From Impatiens glandulifera (taxonomy: Eukaryota; Streptophyta; Magnoliopsida; Ericales; Balsaminaceae), in assembly GCF_907164915.1 (NCBI RefSeq), contig NC_061862.1, forward strand, positions 119,501,877-119,565,876: a stretch of DNA of 64,000 nt, given 5' to 3'. The position numbers and the translations under genes were made by a program. The notes beneath the pieces are model-generated. The model did not search any database, had not been told where the DNA came from, and saw only the letters and a list, made by a program, of their open reading frames with translations. Within the stretch, counting starts at the first letter, position 1. Every line of letters starts with the position of its first letter. Positions 25,179 to 36,834 of the stretch are shown one piece after another.

Positions 25179-25655
25179 GAGTAGATTTCTTAAAATATGG
25201 ACTTCGACTTTGATAGGTTACACTTTATGCATTTTGTCCGTCTAAGGGTAATAATGCGTCCTTGTTCATTGTTACAAATGCATCGTCCGTCTAAGGGCGA
25301 TACCTAGCATAATTACCAAAATCCAAGAAAATTTCTTTGTATATGTTTAAAAATTTAGTTAGATATTCTCATTCTAAATCAATTAAACTTTTCTTCTATT
25401 AAAATAAAAATTAAGGATCTTCTTTAGTGTTAAGATTTATTTTCATTGTTTCCTCTATAGTGGATAAATCATCCTCCTACTTTTTCTAAGTAATGTTTCA
25501 CGCTGAAAGTTAATTCAAACTCGTACGTTTCATTTGAGATTGTAAAATCAGAAACTATTACTTCATTGTGAAATGAATTATTCAGAAATATTAGAAAAAA
25601 CATTTTTCTCGAGAATTAAATCAACTGAAAAATAGAATGATTGTTTAAATCGTTA

Positions 25656-25865
25656 TCAGTTAGTTTTAGCCTTAGATACTAGGATGATCTCAATGTCGAT
25701 TAGATCTTTAATCTTGTGTTTGAGAGCGGAAAAAAAATCAGTGGAGTACCCTCTAGCCTTGTGATATTCGCACCACTCATTTGGGAACTTTCCCATTAAT
25801 TCTCTCTCGGGTTCCGTTGTTAAAATTTGGATCAACATCTTTAGTAGTAAGTCCCTTAAGACCAC
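25656..25865 (-). pseudogene. gypsy gag knuckle-like fragment (unit 2)
   Basis: This is the same piece as 8335-8520, with WCEYHKARGYSTDFF then LKHKIKDLID. The Gly in ARGYS is closer to the expected .GH. pattern than the unit 1 Glu. It ends at a stop at 25656. Confidence 0.6.
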
Positions 25866-25979
25866 CTACAATGGAAGTGAAAAAGTAGTGGAACTCCTTG
25901 CTTCTAATGATTGTTGACTTTGTTTAGGCTAAATGGGTTGTCTTGATGAGCATCTCGTCCTTGGATTTAACATGCTCGC

Positions 25980-26213
25980 CTAATTACTATTTTGAATAGA
26001 CATTTCTACAGCTTTCCAACCGTCCATGAACGCAATGCATTCCTTTTCTCTTTCTTGTCGCAAACTCTTCATTATAGGGGGTTCAATTGTTACATATGAT
26101 TCGATTTTAATTCTGAGATCTTCAAATTGTTTACCTAGTTGTATAAGCGTGTCCCGAAGATCATCTAGTCTTAGATGAACTAACTCATTGAACCTTTTAT
26201 GTTGGTTAGTCAT
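25980..26213 (-). pseudogene. gypsy gag-like N-terminal fragment (unit 2)
   Basis: This is the counterpart of 8686-8919, opening MTNQHKRF, about 78 codons, with an acidic/basic helical stretch and a stop at 25980. The reading extends upstream to 26303 in frame, but that part looks like leader. The assignment is by order relative to the knuckle and integrase scraps. Confidence 0.45.
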
Positions 26214-26460
26214 TTCAAACGACGATGAATATGAATATGATGCGTTCAAGAGAACAAAAGTGAGTTTGGATCCTGTATCAAATAAAAACAAGAAATGTGT
26301 CACTTATATACACATAAATCCTAGTACGCAATAGACGCACATCCCTATAACTAGTTATTTGAGGAAAATATGTGAGTATGAAAGGAAATAAAAATTTTTT
26401 CTTATGTTTTGGATAAAATGCAAATAGTTGCAAAAATACACTCCTCATCCTTTTCTTATT

Positions 26461-26939
26461 AATAATGAATACTACAGACGAGTGCTTCCCTCAGACGGCT
26501 TCAGAAGCAAAGCATCAGACATTAATAGACGACGTACGTTCGCGCTCTTCTTCAGACCATGTCTGATGAAGATAGACGATGTATGTTCATGCTCTTCTTA
26601 AGACTACGTCTGATGAAGATAGATAGCGCCTTATCGCGCTCTTCTTCAGACCATGTCTGATGAAGATATACGACGTCTTCTCACGCTCTTCTTTAGACCA
26701 CGCCTGATGAAGATAGATGACATCTGCTTGCGCTCTTCTTCATACCACGTCTGATGAAGATAGACGACGTCTGCTCTTCAGACCACGTATGATAAATATA
26801 GACGGCGTCTACTCACGCTCTTCTTTAGACCATGTCTGATGAAGATAGACGACGTCTGTATGTGCTTGCTTCAGACATCGTCTGAAGAGATATACTTCTT
26901 TTATATTTGTACTTGCACAAGGGTAAATTACCTACCTTA
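26461..26939 (-). repeat. Family C LTR fragment, left part (unit 2)
   Basis: This matches 9171-9644: a minisatellite of about 50-bp units with AGAC/GTCT arms (about 26470-26890), then the flank up to the B1 insertion. Continuity with 37878-37985 across B1 is supported by the gtttt target copies. Confidence 0.65.
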
Positions 26940-26944
26940 GTTTT
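26940..26944. other. Target-site copy of B1, left (gtttt)
   Basis: This is identical to 37873-37877 at the other end of B1. Confidence 0.93.
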
Positions 26945-28050
26945 TGATAGGATCGACTTTATCGATAGAGACGGGGGTCTGGTTATTGATGAAGGCTAAT
27001 GGAAAACGGTTCAAAAGAAATCTTGTTATGGATTTAATTCACTTTCTATTCTACGCAAACTCTTGTAAACACTTGAAACAGAATCAAGGCGGAATTGTTT
27101 ACTTGGGTTTGAAGCTCAAGATGAAGAATGAAAAGATGACAGAAATTAAATAACACATCAGTTTGTTTATGGATGTTCGGAGAAGCTCTCCTACGTCACC
27201 CTTTTTTCCAACCACCGGAAGGATTCTCTATATTATGGTTCGAATCAAATACAGTTTACACACACTTAGCTCATTATTGAATAGAACACACTCTGTTCAA
27301 TTTACAAGATGAAGAATATCACTCAGCTAACGGTGTTTTTGATTCTAGCTCTCTCTTGATTCACACACAGTACAATCAAGAAAGCAGCTTCACAATATGA
27401 ATATTCAAAGGCTTTATTTCTCTCTCTTAAATATCAGCAAGCAAGATGATTGAAAGATTGTGGATTGGCAAGACTGATTGTCCGTTGTCCTTGAGATTTG
27501 ATAAATACTGGGCAGAGACTAACAGTCGAATCTATAGAATGATACGTGGCATTCTTCCATTGGAAAGCCTCCATTGTACACATCAGGTTCTGAGCACAAG
27601 GATCGTGGCCACACAATAACTCGTAGTGTTCTGAATATTCCATCAGGGATGTACTTGCAAAACAAGTAATATGAGGAAAATTTTCTTACGTGGCATTCGT
27701 TGGTTGGTTGCATATAGCTATCGTACTGATCTTCACTAGAAAGTGGAGTAGAGTAGAGTACAACTATAACACGTGGGTAGGAGGGTGCTAGCTTCAGGCA
27801 TACTTCTTAAGCTTAACATTAGACGTATTTCAGTTAGACGACCTCGTCTAATGAAATCAAATATCCCCGTCTAAGAGCAGAATCCATTAGACCGCCTGGT
27901 CTAATGGGATTAGACTTACGTCTAATTACAATCACTTCAGACTAAAATACGATTTCGATACACCTGCATGAAAGCGCATAAATCATTTCATCATCAAAAT
28001 CTTAATAGTCAAACTATTTCAACACTTAGTCAAAATAATTTGAACCAACA
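26945..28050 (-). mobile_element. B1 3' LTR, 1106 bp, with internal deletion
   Basis: The ends are tgatagg and gaaccaaca. Relative to the unit 1 LTR (1928 bp) and the 5' LTR of B1, about 0.8 kb is missing. The join is at about 27950, where cttcagacta runs straight into aaatacgatttcg. The lost part is the palindrome array, so the deletion probably arose between repeat units after the duplication. Confidence 0.93.
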
Positions 28051-28064
28051 ATTTCCCCCTTTTT
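28051..28064 (-). other. Polypurine tract of B1
   Basis: The element strand reads AAAAAGGGGGAAAT immediately before the LTR start TGTTGG. Confidence 0.92.
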
Positions 28065-28362
28065 GATGATGAAATTTAAAACATGCATATATATATATAC
28101 TAAAATACGCATTTATCATATAAATAAGCAAAACCCTCTTCACTTACAGATATAGCAATCAAAAATATCAAGATCAGAAATAACCATATATGAGTGTTCT
28201 CAAAAGAAACACACAAAACATTGTTCAAAATAACCAAAATAAGTTCTCAACAAAAATATCATCAAAGGATCCAAAAAAAAATTCATCTTAAATGAAAATG
28301 ATATTCTAATTTTCTTCTTCTCCTTCTTCCTAATCTTTTCACTGGAAAGGATGATCTTCAAC

Positions 28363-29255
28363 CTAGGAGGTCTCTAAGACTACGGTTAGAGGAGGGTTGG
28401 AGACATCTCTCTTTCTTTTCTTGGTCTTAACCTTCTTCACCCTAAGAACGTATTCGACAATCTTCTGATTGTTCATAACTTTGGAGGGAAGATGAAAACT
28501 TTTACCCGATTGATCCAGAAGAAAATAGAGAAAGGCGCAGAAAGGACCGTCAAAACCAAAAATAGTTTTCCGGGCAACAACCATTCTTACCAGATTTCCG
28601 AAGAGGAAGCTTGTCCAGTTGACTTGAACATCCCTTGTGATAGCCACCATCATCTCGAAGACTTTGGAACAAAAGTGGTATGAATATTCTTTGGCTAGAA
28701 GAGATTTAGAGATGATTTCACTTAGAAGAGCAAATTCATCTTTCAGAAGATTTTTCTTCTCATAGATGTCCATTTAAGGAGAATTAGAGAAGACTTTCAT
28801 CATTGTAAACATGATTTCAGGAGGAGATCGAGGAAATTCATGAATACCAGTAGAGGGAAGTTGAAAGAACATACCGAAAGACTCTTAGGAGATGCAAATC
28901 ATTTGACCCATGACAATCCCAGCAACGATTTTGTCCTGATAAAAGACAGCAGTTTCTAAGATCGAGGAAATTCATGAATACCAATAGAGGGAAGTTGAAA
29001 GAACATACCGAAAGACTCTTAGGAGATGCAAATCATTTGACCCATGACAATCCCAGCAACGATTTTGTCCTGATAAAAGCCAGCAGTTTCTAAGAATTCA
29101 CGGACCAACTGTTCGTGATAGAATTCATGAGGGGTGAGGAACTTTCTCAGCCCGGAGGCTTTCAAAGATTCAAACATTTTGTGCATGCCCGGAGATTTTA
29201 GCGTGTATACGGATTTGAAATCCACTTGAATCAACTTTGGACGGAAAAGAGACAT
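28363..29255 (-). pseudogene. ORF3 of B1, broken
   Basis: This is the same extra gene as 11882-12774. It starts MSLFRPKLIQVDF at 29255, with FHHEQ-like block FYHEQLVREFLETAG, then the ~135-bp internal duplication. A second segment (28773-28363) carries NLLKDEFALLSEIISKSLLA, VQVNWTSFLFGNLV and a basic end KVKTKKRKRD. It extends further than in unit 1, where a stop follows VMNN. It keeps only the N-terminal ORF3 domain and lacks the coiled coil and Arg/Gly tail of B3. The two segments are in sense behind pol, with a separate TATA box. The function is unknown, and nothing suggests an envelope protein. Confidence 0.75.
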
Positions 29256-29517
29256 TTCGACTTGATGAACAATATAGTAGTCGATTCGAATTCTAGAGAG
29301 AGAGAGAGATGGATTTCGAAGAACTCTTATTTTTAGAATGAATATTTCAATAAATATCAAGGTCTAATCATATAGAGAATATCTAATGATTACTCCTACC
29401 GTCAAGAACTCAAAGGTCTATTCCCAATAAACGCAATATTTAATATTAGCATGAAACCGAACAGTTAATACTAAATGTACAAGAAAAATTTGTCAGAAAT
29501 ATTAGTCATTCCTAATA

Positions 29518-29525
29518 TATTTATA
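29518..29525 (-). promoter_or_regulatory. Candidate TATA box of ORF3 (B1)
   Basis: This is the same tctataaatatatt site as in unit 1, with ggacagttgtcc and a (a)cgggaaa element further upstream on the element strand. The spacing to the ORF3 ATG is about 260 bp. Confidence 0.55.
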
Positions 29526-30036
29526 GACACATGTCTTCAATTCTTTTGAGAAATGACTGATTTGATTTTCGACGGGAAAATGAACTTGATCAGAAATATA
29601 AGCAAAGGACAGTTGTCCAAATAGCCAGAAGATGAAGGGTCTAATTACACCAATAGTCAGACGTTTATTCTCCTTTTCACATTTTAAACTTCCTTTTGAA
29701 AATCAGTCTATTAGACGTATATGTCTAATTATGCAATCACACCACGTGCGACACGCGTGTTTGGTTAGACGTGAGCATCCTCTTGCTCATGACGTAAAAA
29801 CGTCTAACGTCTATTAGACGTATCCGTCTATTAGACGTATCCGTCTAACCATTCAGGTTAATAAAACCAAGACAAAGATTCCAAAGGAAGATGAAACTGC
29901 TAGAGTAGACGTACGTCTAAGTAGTTGTGTTTCTAAAACCCTGAATTCTTAGAACGAATTAAGACCTCTGTCTTTCATGTCTGTTCAGTTGTGTTTTGAA
30001 CAATACGTTTCCCCTCAATTTATACACGTAATCATA

Positions 30037-32296
30037 TCAATCAAGATCAACAAGACCTAACATGTTTCTAAAATGAGAAAACTTAGCTTCAGGTAGGGGT
30101 TTCGTGAAAATGTCTGTAGTTTGTTGATCTGTAGAAACTTGTTCAAGACGAATCTGCTTCTGATTGACGTGTTCTAGGATAAAGTGATGCCTAATTTCAA
30201 TATGTTTTGTCCGAGAATGCAGAACTGGATTGGTAGGTGATTGCGATAGCACTCGTGTTGTCTCAGAAAATTGGAGATTCATCAGCCTCAATCCCATAGT
30301 TCCTGAGCTGTTGTTGAATCCACAGAACTTGAGAGCAATAGCTGCCAGCTGCAAGATACTCTTCTTTAGCTGTAGATGTGGCGACTGACGTCTGCTTTTT
30401 GTTGAACCATGAGATTAGACGATCTCCAAGGAACTGGCAAGTTCCAGTTGTGCTTTTTCTATCAATTTTGCACCCTGTATAATATGCATCTGAGAAACTA
30501 GTTAAATTGAACTGGAATCCTTCGGATACCACAGTCCCACATTTTGAGTTCCCTTTAAGTATTTAAGAATACGTTTAGCAGCAGTAAAGTGAGAGAGTTT
30601 AGGATGAGCATTAAATCTTCCACAGACACCAACAGCAAATTGAATGTCTGGCCTGCTAGTAGTTACATATAGCAAGGATCCGATGAGTCCTCTATATGCT
30701 GTTACATTGACAATTTGGCCACATTCATCTTTATCTAGTTTACTAGAAGAGCTCATTGGAGTAGCTGTTGTGGAACAGTTCTCCCAACCAAACCTCTTTA
30801 GTAGTTCTTTGGTGTATTTGACAATATTGATAAGGGTTCCATTTTCTAACTGACGGACTTGAAGCCCAAGGAAGAATGTCAACTCTTCCATCATGCTCAT
30901 TTCAAATCTGTCATGCATCAACTTAGCAAACATCTCACACAATTTGGGGTTAGTTGAACCAAAAATAATGTCATTAACATATATTTGAACAAGTAGAATG
31001 TGAGAATCTTTAGTGAATCTAAACAAGGTTTTATCCACTATTCCAACAACAAAATCATGATCAAACAAGAATTCAGTTAATGTGTCGTACCAAGCTCTAG
31101 GAGCTTGTTTCAGACCATACAATGCTTTTTCAAGCTTATAAACATGATTAGGTAACACATGATCTACAAATTCGGGGGGTTGCTCAACATATATTTCTTC
31201 ACTTAATTTCCCATTTAAAAATGCACTTTTCACATCCATTGAAAAACTTTAAAATTATTAAATGACGCATATGCTAGGAAAATTCTGATTGCCTTTAGTC
31301 TTGCAACCGGTGCAAAAGACTCATCAAAGTCAATACCTTACTCTTGTCTGTATCCTTGAGCAACTAAACGAGCTTTGTTTCTGATGACTAAGCCATCTTC
31401 ACTAAGCTTGTTTCTGAAGACCCATCTTGTTCCTATAACTGACTAATCAGTTAGTCTAGGAGTAAGATACCACACTTTATTTCTCACAAATTGGTTTAAC
31501 TCCTCCTGCATAGCATTGATCCAATCTGGATCAACTTTAGCTTCACCAATTTTCTTATGTTCAATCTGAGAAATAAATGCGGAGTTGGCCATTTCATCCA
31601 TCAGTTGACGTCTTGTCCTTCGAGGAGAAAAAGGATTTCTGATGATCAGTTCTGGTGGATGATTTATGTTCCATCTGAAGTTGGATCCAAGGGGATTGGT
31701 CATCTGAACTGGTGACTCTACGACTCTAAAATCTCAACTTCTTGTTGAACAGGAGTTTGTACGTCTGGTTGAACATCAACCGGATCAGCCACTGGATCAG
31801 ACATGGCAATCCGCTTGTCCAGAGTTTCTTCTTCTTCACTTACAGACTCAAGACTAGTCGCTTTTAGTCTGTCAATAAGATCAATGGATTCAATGGATTT
31901 GCTCTTAACAGGCTCATCAAAAACTACATGGAGGGATTCCTCAACAGTCTGTGTTCTTTTGTTGTATACTCTGTAAGCCTTGCTTACTGCTGTGTATCCC
32001 AACATGAATCCCTCATCTGCTTTAGCATCAAAAGCGGCCAGATAAACCTTTCCATTGTTATGGATAAAACATTTACACCCAAATATCTTAAAATAAGAAA
32101 CTGTGGGAATTCTTCCATAATACAGTTCATAAAGAGTTTTATCAAAACGTTTGTTGATTATTGACCGATTTTGTGTATAGGAGGAAGCAATACTAATGGC
32201 TTTAGCCCAGAACCTCTAAGGTATGTGTGATTCTGCTAGTATAGATCTCGCTGCTTCCTTCAGAGTTCTCACTCTTCTCTCAGTAATGTCGTTTTG
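30037..32296 (-). pseudogene. Copia pol of B1: integrase end, RT and RNase H
   Basis: This continues the frame of 32297-33634. The rest of the integrase has two TAG stops where Gln is expected: one after SSARTP and one before RFWAK at 32217-32219. The linker RRTRRQLMDEMANSAFISQIE follows, with a stop after TPRLTD. RT contains [21 protein letters not shown] and YVND in place of YVDD (Asn codon 30973-30975). RNase H has SDAYYTGC, DRKSTTGTCQFLG, STAKEEYLA and, shifted in frame, LHSRTKHIEIRHHF and a final DIFTKPLPE. The metal-binding Asp change predicts a dead polymerase. Unit 1 retains YVDD, so the mutation is recent relative to the duplication. Confidence 0.95.
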
Positions 32297-33634
32297 CTAT
32301 GGAGTTCTGGCACTAGACAACTCGTGCCTAATTCCAGTCTCCTTGAGATAAGATGATATGTATCTGTTAGTTAACTCAGTTCCCTGATCACTTCTAATGC
32401 ACGTAATATTCAAAGATTTATGATTCTGAATTCCTTTAAATATTCTAATCAAGTTTTCAGCAGTTTTATCTTTTGATGGTAAAAATGCAACCCATGTAAA
32501 TCGAGAGAAATCATCAATAACAATTAGGGCAACTCTCATTCCTCCTATACTCTTCACAGGAACTGGACCGAACAGATCCATATGTAAAAGTTCTGGGCAA
32601 CGGCTGAATTGTGATTTCCCTTTACTTTTGAATGATGATCTGCCCTGTTTCCCTAACTGGCAAGTAGTGCATATCTTGTCCTTTGAAAACTGAAGTTTGG
32701 GCAAACCAATAACTAAATTGTTTGAACAAATGTTGTTTATGGTTTTGAAATTTAAATGGTTCAAACGTTTATGCCATAACCATTTCTGGTCATTCTTGGC
32801 AATCATGGACATAGGATCAGAAGACTCTTTTTGCCAATTCATTTTGTATGAGTTTCCTACTCTACTACCAGTCAATAAGGTGTTTCCATCTTGGTCTTTA
32901 ACTAGACATGCATGAGTTTGAAAATCTACTGACAAACCATTATCCCACAATTGACTAATGCTGATCAAATTATAACACAGATTGTTAACAAGCAGCACGT
33001 CATTAATAGTTAGATTACCATGGATAATCTTACCCTTACCCATGGTCTTACCCTTCTTGTTGTCACCAAATGTAATCTTAGGTCCAAAGAAAACTGATAT
33101 ACTAGCGAGAAGCCATTTGTTTCCTGTCATATGCCTGCAACATCCGCTATCAAGACACCATATAGATTCCTCTAGCCCTTCATTTATTTGTACCTTGGAT
33201 TGCTCATCTGCCATCAAACATGTGACAACTTCATTCTCTTTTTCAGCAGGAGACTCCTCTGAATAGCTATCGGCCCATCTGGATTTGTTTTGACTGCACA
33301 TGAAAGCTTTCCGGTCCTTCTTTTCTTGAATGCTTATACTGTAGATCTGATTAAGCTTATCCCATATCTCTTTAGCATAGGAACAAGACTTGATTTCATA
33401 GAACACGTTCATGTTGATCGACTGATACAGAATGTTCCTAGCAACATTATCCAGGTTGTTGGTCATCTTATCTTCAGTAGTCCACTCACTTCTTGGCTTC
33501 GAAATCTTTATGGGGCCATCAGTATTGACGTTCCACATATCACAATCAAGACCAGCCAAGTGAGTTTGCATTTTCATCATCCAATATTTGTACTTGTCCC
33601 TTGAAAGAATAGGAATATCATTGATGATAGACAT
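32297..33634 (-). pseudogene. gag-protease-integrase open frame of B1 (445 aa), gag internally deleted
   Basis: The longest open pol frame here starts at ATG 33634, 36 bp past the primer site. Residues 1 to about 105 are the N-terminal gag domain (YKYWMMKMQTHL, NNLDNVARNILYQS, KEIWDKLNQIY). The rest of gag, including the CCHC knuckle, is missing through a deletion that keeps the frame, and residue ~110 jumps to an SQNK.RWADS linker. The aspartic protease active site is CLDSGC with Asp162. The integrase zinc-binding segment HKRLNHL...CTTCQLGKQ and core DLFGPV and RSDQGTEL follow, up to a TAG after SSARTP. Proteolysis and integration domains are recognisable, but RNA packaging would be lost. 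Confidence 0.93.
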
Positions 33635-33670
33635 GTTTCAGGTTCTTGATGCTTGAGAATAGAAACAGGG

Positions 33671-33682
33671 CTCTGATACCAA
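33671..33682 (-). other. Primer-binding site of B1 (TGGTATCAGAGC)
   Basis: gctctgatacca is the complement of TGGTATCAGAGC, matching the 3' end of initiator tRNA-Met, the usual copia primer. It is 2 nt from the LTR end. Confidence 0.97.
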
Positions 33683-35013
33683 TTGATAGGATCGACTTTA
33701 TCGATAGAGACAGGGGTATGAATATTGATGAAGGCTTATGAAAAACGGTTTGAAAGAAATCTTGTTAAGGATTTAATTCGCTTTCTATTCTATACAAACT
33801 CTTGTAAACACATGAAACAAAATCAATGCGGAATTGTTTACATCGGTTTGAAGCTAAAGATGAAGAATGAAAAGATGACAGAAATGAAATAACACAGCAG
33901 TTTATTTATGGATGTTCGGAGAAGCTCTCCTACGTCACCCCTTCTTCCAACCACCGGAAGGATTCAGTATAATATGGTTCGAATCAAATACAGTTTGCAC
34001 ACACTTAGCTCACTATTGAACAGAACACACTCTGTTCAATTTACAAGATGAAGAATATCACTCAGGTAACGTTGTTTTTGATTCTAGCTCTCTTTTGATT
34101 CACACAGTACAATTAGGAAAGCAGCTTCACGGTATGAATATTCAAAAGCTTTATTTCTCTCTCTGAAATATCAGCAAGCACGATGATCGAAAGATTGTGG
34201 ATTGGCAAGACTGATTTTCCATTGTCCTAGAGATTTTATAATTACTGGGTAGAGACTAACGGTCGAATCTTTATAATGATATATGGCACTCTTCCATTGG
34301 AAAGTCTCCATTATACACAGCAGGTTCTGAGCACAAGGATCGTGGTCGTACAATAACTGGTAGTGCGCTGAATATTCCATCAGGGATGTACCTGCAAAAC
34401 AAGTGTTAGGATCTAGGTCGCGGCTGGAGGACCGGGTTAGACCGGTTAGCGCGTCTCACTCAAAGGGTGGTGATTAATCCTGTTAGAGATTAACACCGGG
34501 GTTTCAATACTACACAAACTGTCACAAACCCTTGAACCAGGTTCAAGCGCGGAAGAGGTTTGTTTCAGGTTGAAGCAGCACACTCACGAGATAGGCAGAA
34601 CCGGTTTTGGATAAGATAGGTTTGGAGGTTGTAAGTTCGGTTTTTGGATCTTGGTGATTCGGTTTAGGCAGTGTTGAATCGGTCAAAGCGGTGTAAGTAG
34701 GTTAGTACAAATCGGTTAGAATATAGAACCGGCAGAAAGTAAATAACAAGACAGGTTTCTATAGATGTTCGGAGATAAAACTCCTACGTCACCCCTTCCT
34801 CTCGAAACCGCGAGAAGGATATTCACTAAGGAATACAAATACAATCCGATGGAGACTTATTTTCTGCTCGATAACACCCGTACAATTTACACCGAAATTG
34901 TAAATACACACTTCAACTTTAGCACTTAGGCCTTTTCTAGAGAGAGAACACAATCTTATCACTTATAAATTAATTGTTCACTGTGTCCCACGTTTACTCC
35001 TCTTCTACTCCTC

Positions 35014-35021
35014 CTTTTATA
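35014..35021 (-). promoter_or_regulatory. TATA box of solo LTR A
   Basis: The element strand reads cacctataaaaggag, the same motif as in the A1 LTRs (46453-46460, 63943-63950), A2 (40521-40528) and the solo LTR at 52227-52234. Confidence 0.75.
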
Positions 35022-35489
35022 GGTGAAATGTGCCAACGGTCACATTTCATTTCCTTGAATTTGATTGGTTGAGCAGAGATTCAGTGATTCAGACCTGGCG
35101 GTCAACTTTTCAGACCTGGCGGTCTAGTCTTCCAGTGTAGGTCAAACCGGATAGGTTTGTCTTTTACTTAATATGGCAACTGTCGGTTGGACAGTTGCAT
35201 GTACCTGGAAGATTGTCTTTCTGATTTATCCTGGAGTGGAAAGATCTTGTAGGACGATCTTCTGCAACCTGCAGACTGTCCTCAGACTTGTATCAATATG
35301 GCAATAGTAAAGTCTGTCCCTTTGATGTTATCTTCTGCAGATACCCAAAGTATCTGTTTGCACCGATTTATAAGTTGTACTTAGTTTAATATTCTTGACT
35401 TCTTTCTCTAAGTAGTCTTCTCATCGGTTTTCCGGTTGGATACTGTATTTCGGTTTAGGATGTCTACCGGTTGTTTAGGTTAACTAGAT

Positions 35490-36215
35490 GACTCCAGGTT
35501 TTTCATAGCTTCAGGTTAACCTGATGACTTCAGGTTTTTCATAGCTCCAGGTTAACCTGATGACTTCAGGTTTTCATAGCTCCAGGTTAACCGGATGACT
35601 TCAGGTTTTTCATAGCTCCAGGATAACCGGATGACTTCAGGTTTTTTATAGCTCCAAGTTAACCGGATGACTTCAGGTTTTTCATAGCTCCAGGTTAACC
35701 GGATGAATTCAAGTTTTTCATAGCTCCAAGTTAACCGGATGACTTCAGGTTTTTCATAGCTCCAGGTTAACCGGATGACTTCAGGTTTTTCATAGCTCCA
35801 GGTTAACTGGATGACTTCAGGTTTTTCATAGCTCCAGGTTAACCGGATGACTTCAGGTTTTTATAGCTCCAGGTTAACCGGATGACTTCAGGCTTTTCAT
35901 AGCTCCAGGTTAACCGGATGACTTCAGGATTTTCATAGCTCCAGGTTAACCGGATGACTTCCGGCTTTTCATAGCTCCAGGTTAACCGGATGACTTCAGG
36001 TTTTTCATAGCTCCAGGTTAACTGGATGACTTCAGGCTTTTCATAGCTCCAGGTTAACCAGATGACTTCAGGCTTTTCATAGCTCCAGGTTAACCGGATG
36101 ACTTCAGGCTTTTCATAGCTCCAGGTTAACTGGATGACTTTAGGCTTTTCATAGCTCTAGGTTAACCGGATGACTTCACGTTTTTCATAGCTTCAGGTTA
36201 ACCGGTTTGATATTC
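35490..36215. repeat. 36-bp minisatellite with GGTTAACC palindrome in LTR A
   Basis: About twenty tandem units run from the first tcatagcttcaggttaacc region to the last. Each has ccaggttaaccggatgactt and then caggtttttcatagct. GGTTAACC is a perfect palindrome, with point variants in some units (ggttaactgg). The solo LTR at 51625 has only one unit (near 52575), so the array expanded in this copy or its parent. Confidence 0.95.
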
Positions 36216-36834
36216 AACCTGATAACTTCAGGATTGTTCATCTGCTTCTTTTGGCCGGCTGGATTTCTGACCGGTTAGATTTCTTGACCGTTCTTTCGGT
36301 TTACAACTCAATCGGTCCTGAACTTGAACCTGTCCGGATTTCTGCACATAGGTTGAGCCTCTCCGGATTTCTGCACATAGGTTGAACCTGTCCGGATTTT
36401 GAACTTCTTGACCGAACCGGTTGACCGAACGCTTTGACCGATCCGGTTGACTGAGCCGGTATACATTGTCGAGCCGATCTTGCCTATAGGTAAATTTCGG
36501 ATTTTGCTCAACTTCCCTGAAATAGCAAAACTTTAAATATTATTTTCTGTCCGTGAGATTTGATTCCTGGTCACATGTAAGACAGGCATGGGTGTTTACC
36601 ACTACGCTATAGCACCTTCTTGTTATATTTAAACCAATTAATATACGTGATATGACTTAACGGTTTATTTTCTAACAACAAGTAATATGAAGAAAATTTT
36701 CTTACATGGCATTCGTTGTTTGGTTGCATATAGCTATCGTACTGATCTTCACTAGAAAGTGGAGCATGAGTAGAGTACATCTATAGCACGTGGGTAGGCG
36801 GGTGCTAGCTTCAAGCATACTTCTTAAGCTTAAC

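Larger units (their letters stand above)
18345..26460 (-). mobile_element. Ty3/gypsy Tat/Ogre-like remnant G (unit 2)
   Basis: This is the second copy of the 996-9170 block, with the same left boundary (taact then tgattaattt). It contains the same minisatellites: 62-bp pair 19200-19320, ~160-bp pair 20215-20490, palindrome units 22250-22475, AACCAATCACG array 22470-23020 and ACCTACGTAT blocks 24030-24780. A TATA candidate lies at 20897-20904. Between these I see only AT-rich sequence without coding potential. The coding scraps are listed separately. Confidence 0.6.
15502..31968. repeat. Tandem segmental duplication, unit 2 (16,467 bp)
   Basis: This is the second copy. Its right limit is set by the last shared base (31968 corresponds to 15501), and its length equals the terminal offset of 16467, as a head-to-tail duplication requires. 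The first 1.8 kb (15502 to about 17349) corresponds to sequence left of the window in unit 1. Beyond 31968 the B1 element continues as single-copy sequence, so the duplication broke inside the integrase of B1 and inside the protease of E. Confidence 0.93.
34404..36677 (-). mobile_element. Solo LTR of family A, 2274 bp, target copies acaag
   Basis: The ends are tgttaggatctagg and ttttctaaca. acaag occurs at 34399-34403 and 36678-36682, and the uninterrupted site (aaaacaagtaatatg) is seen in the other B LTRs. The left 1 kb matches the A LTRs at 39906, 45846 and 51625. The extra length relative to about 1.2 kb is mostly a 36-bp minisatellite. No internal region remains. Confidence 0.95.

Noticed and set aside
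33671..33682. tRNA-Met gene fragment
   Set aside because: Only the 12-nt primer complement is present next to an LTR end; no cloverleaf can be formed.
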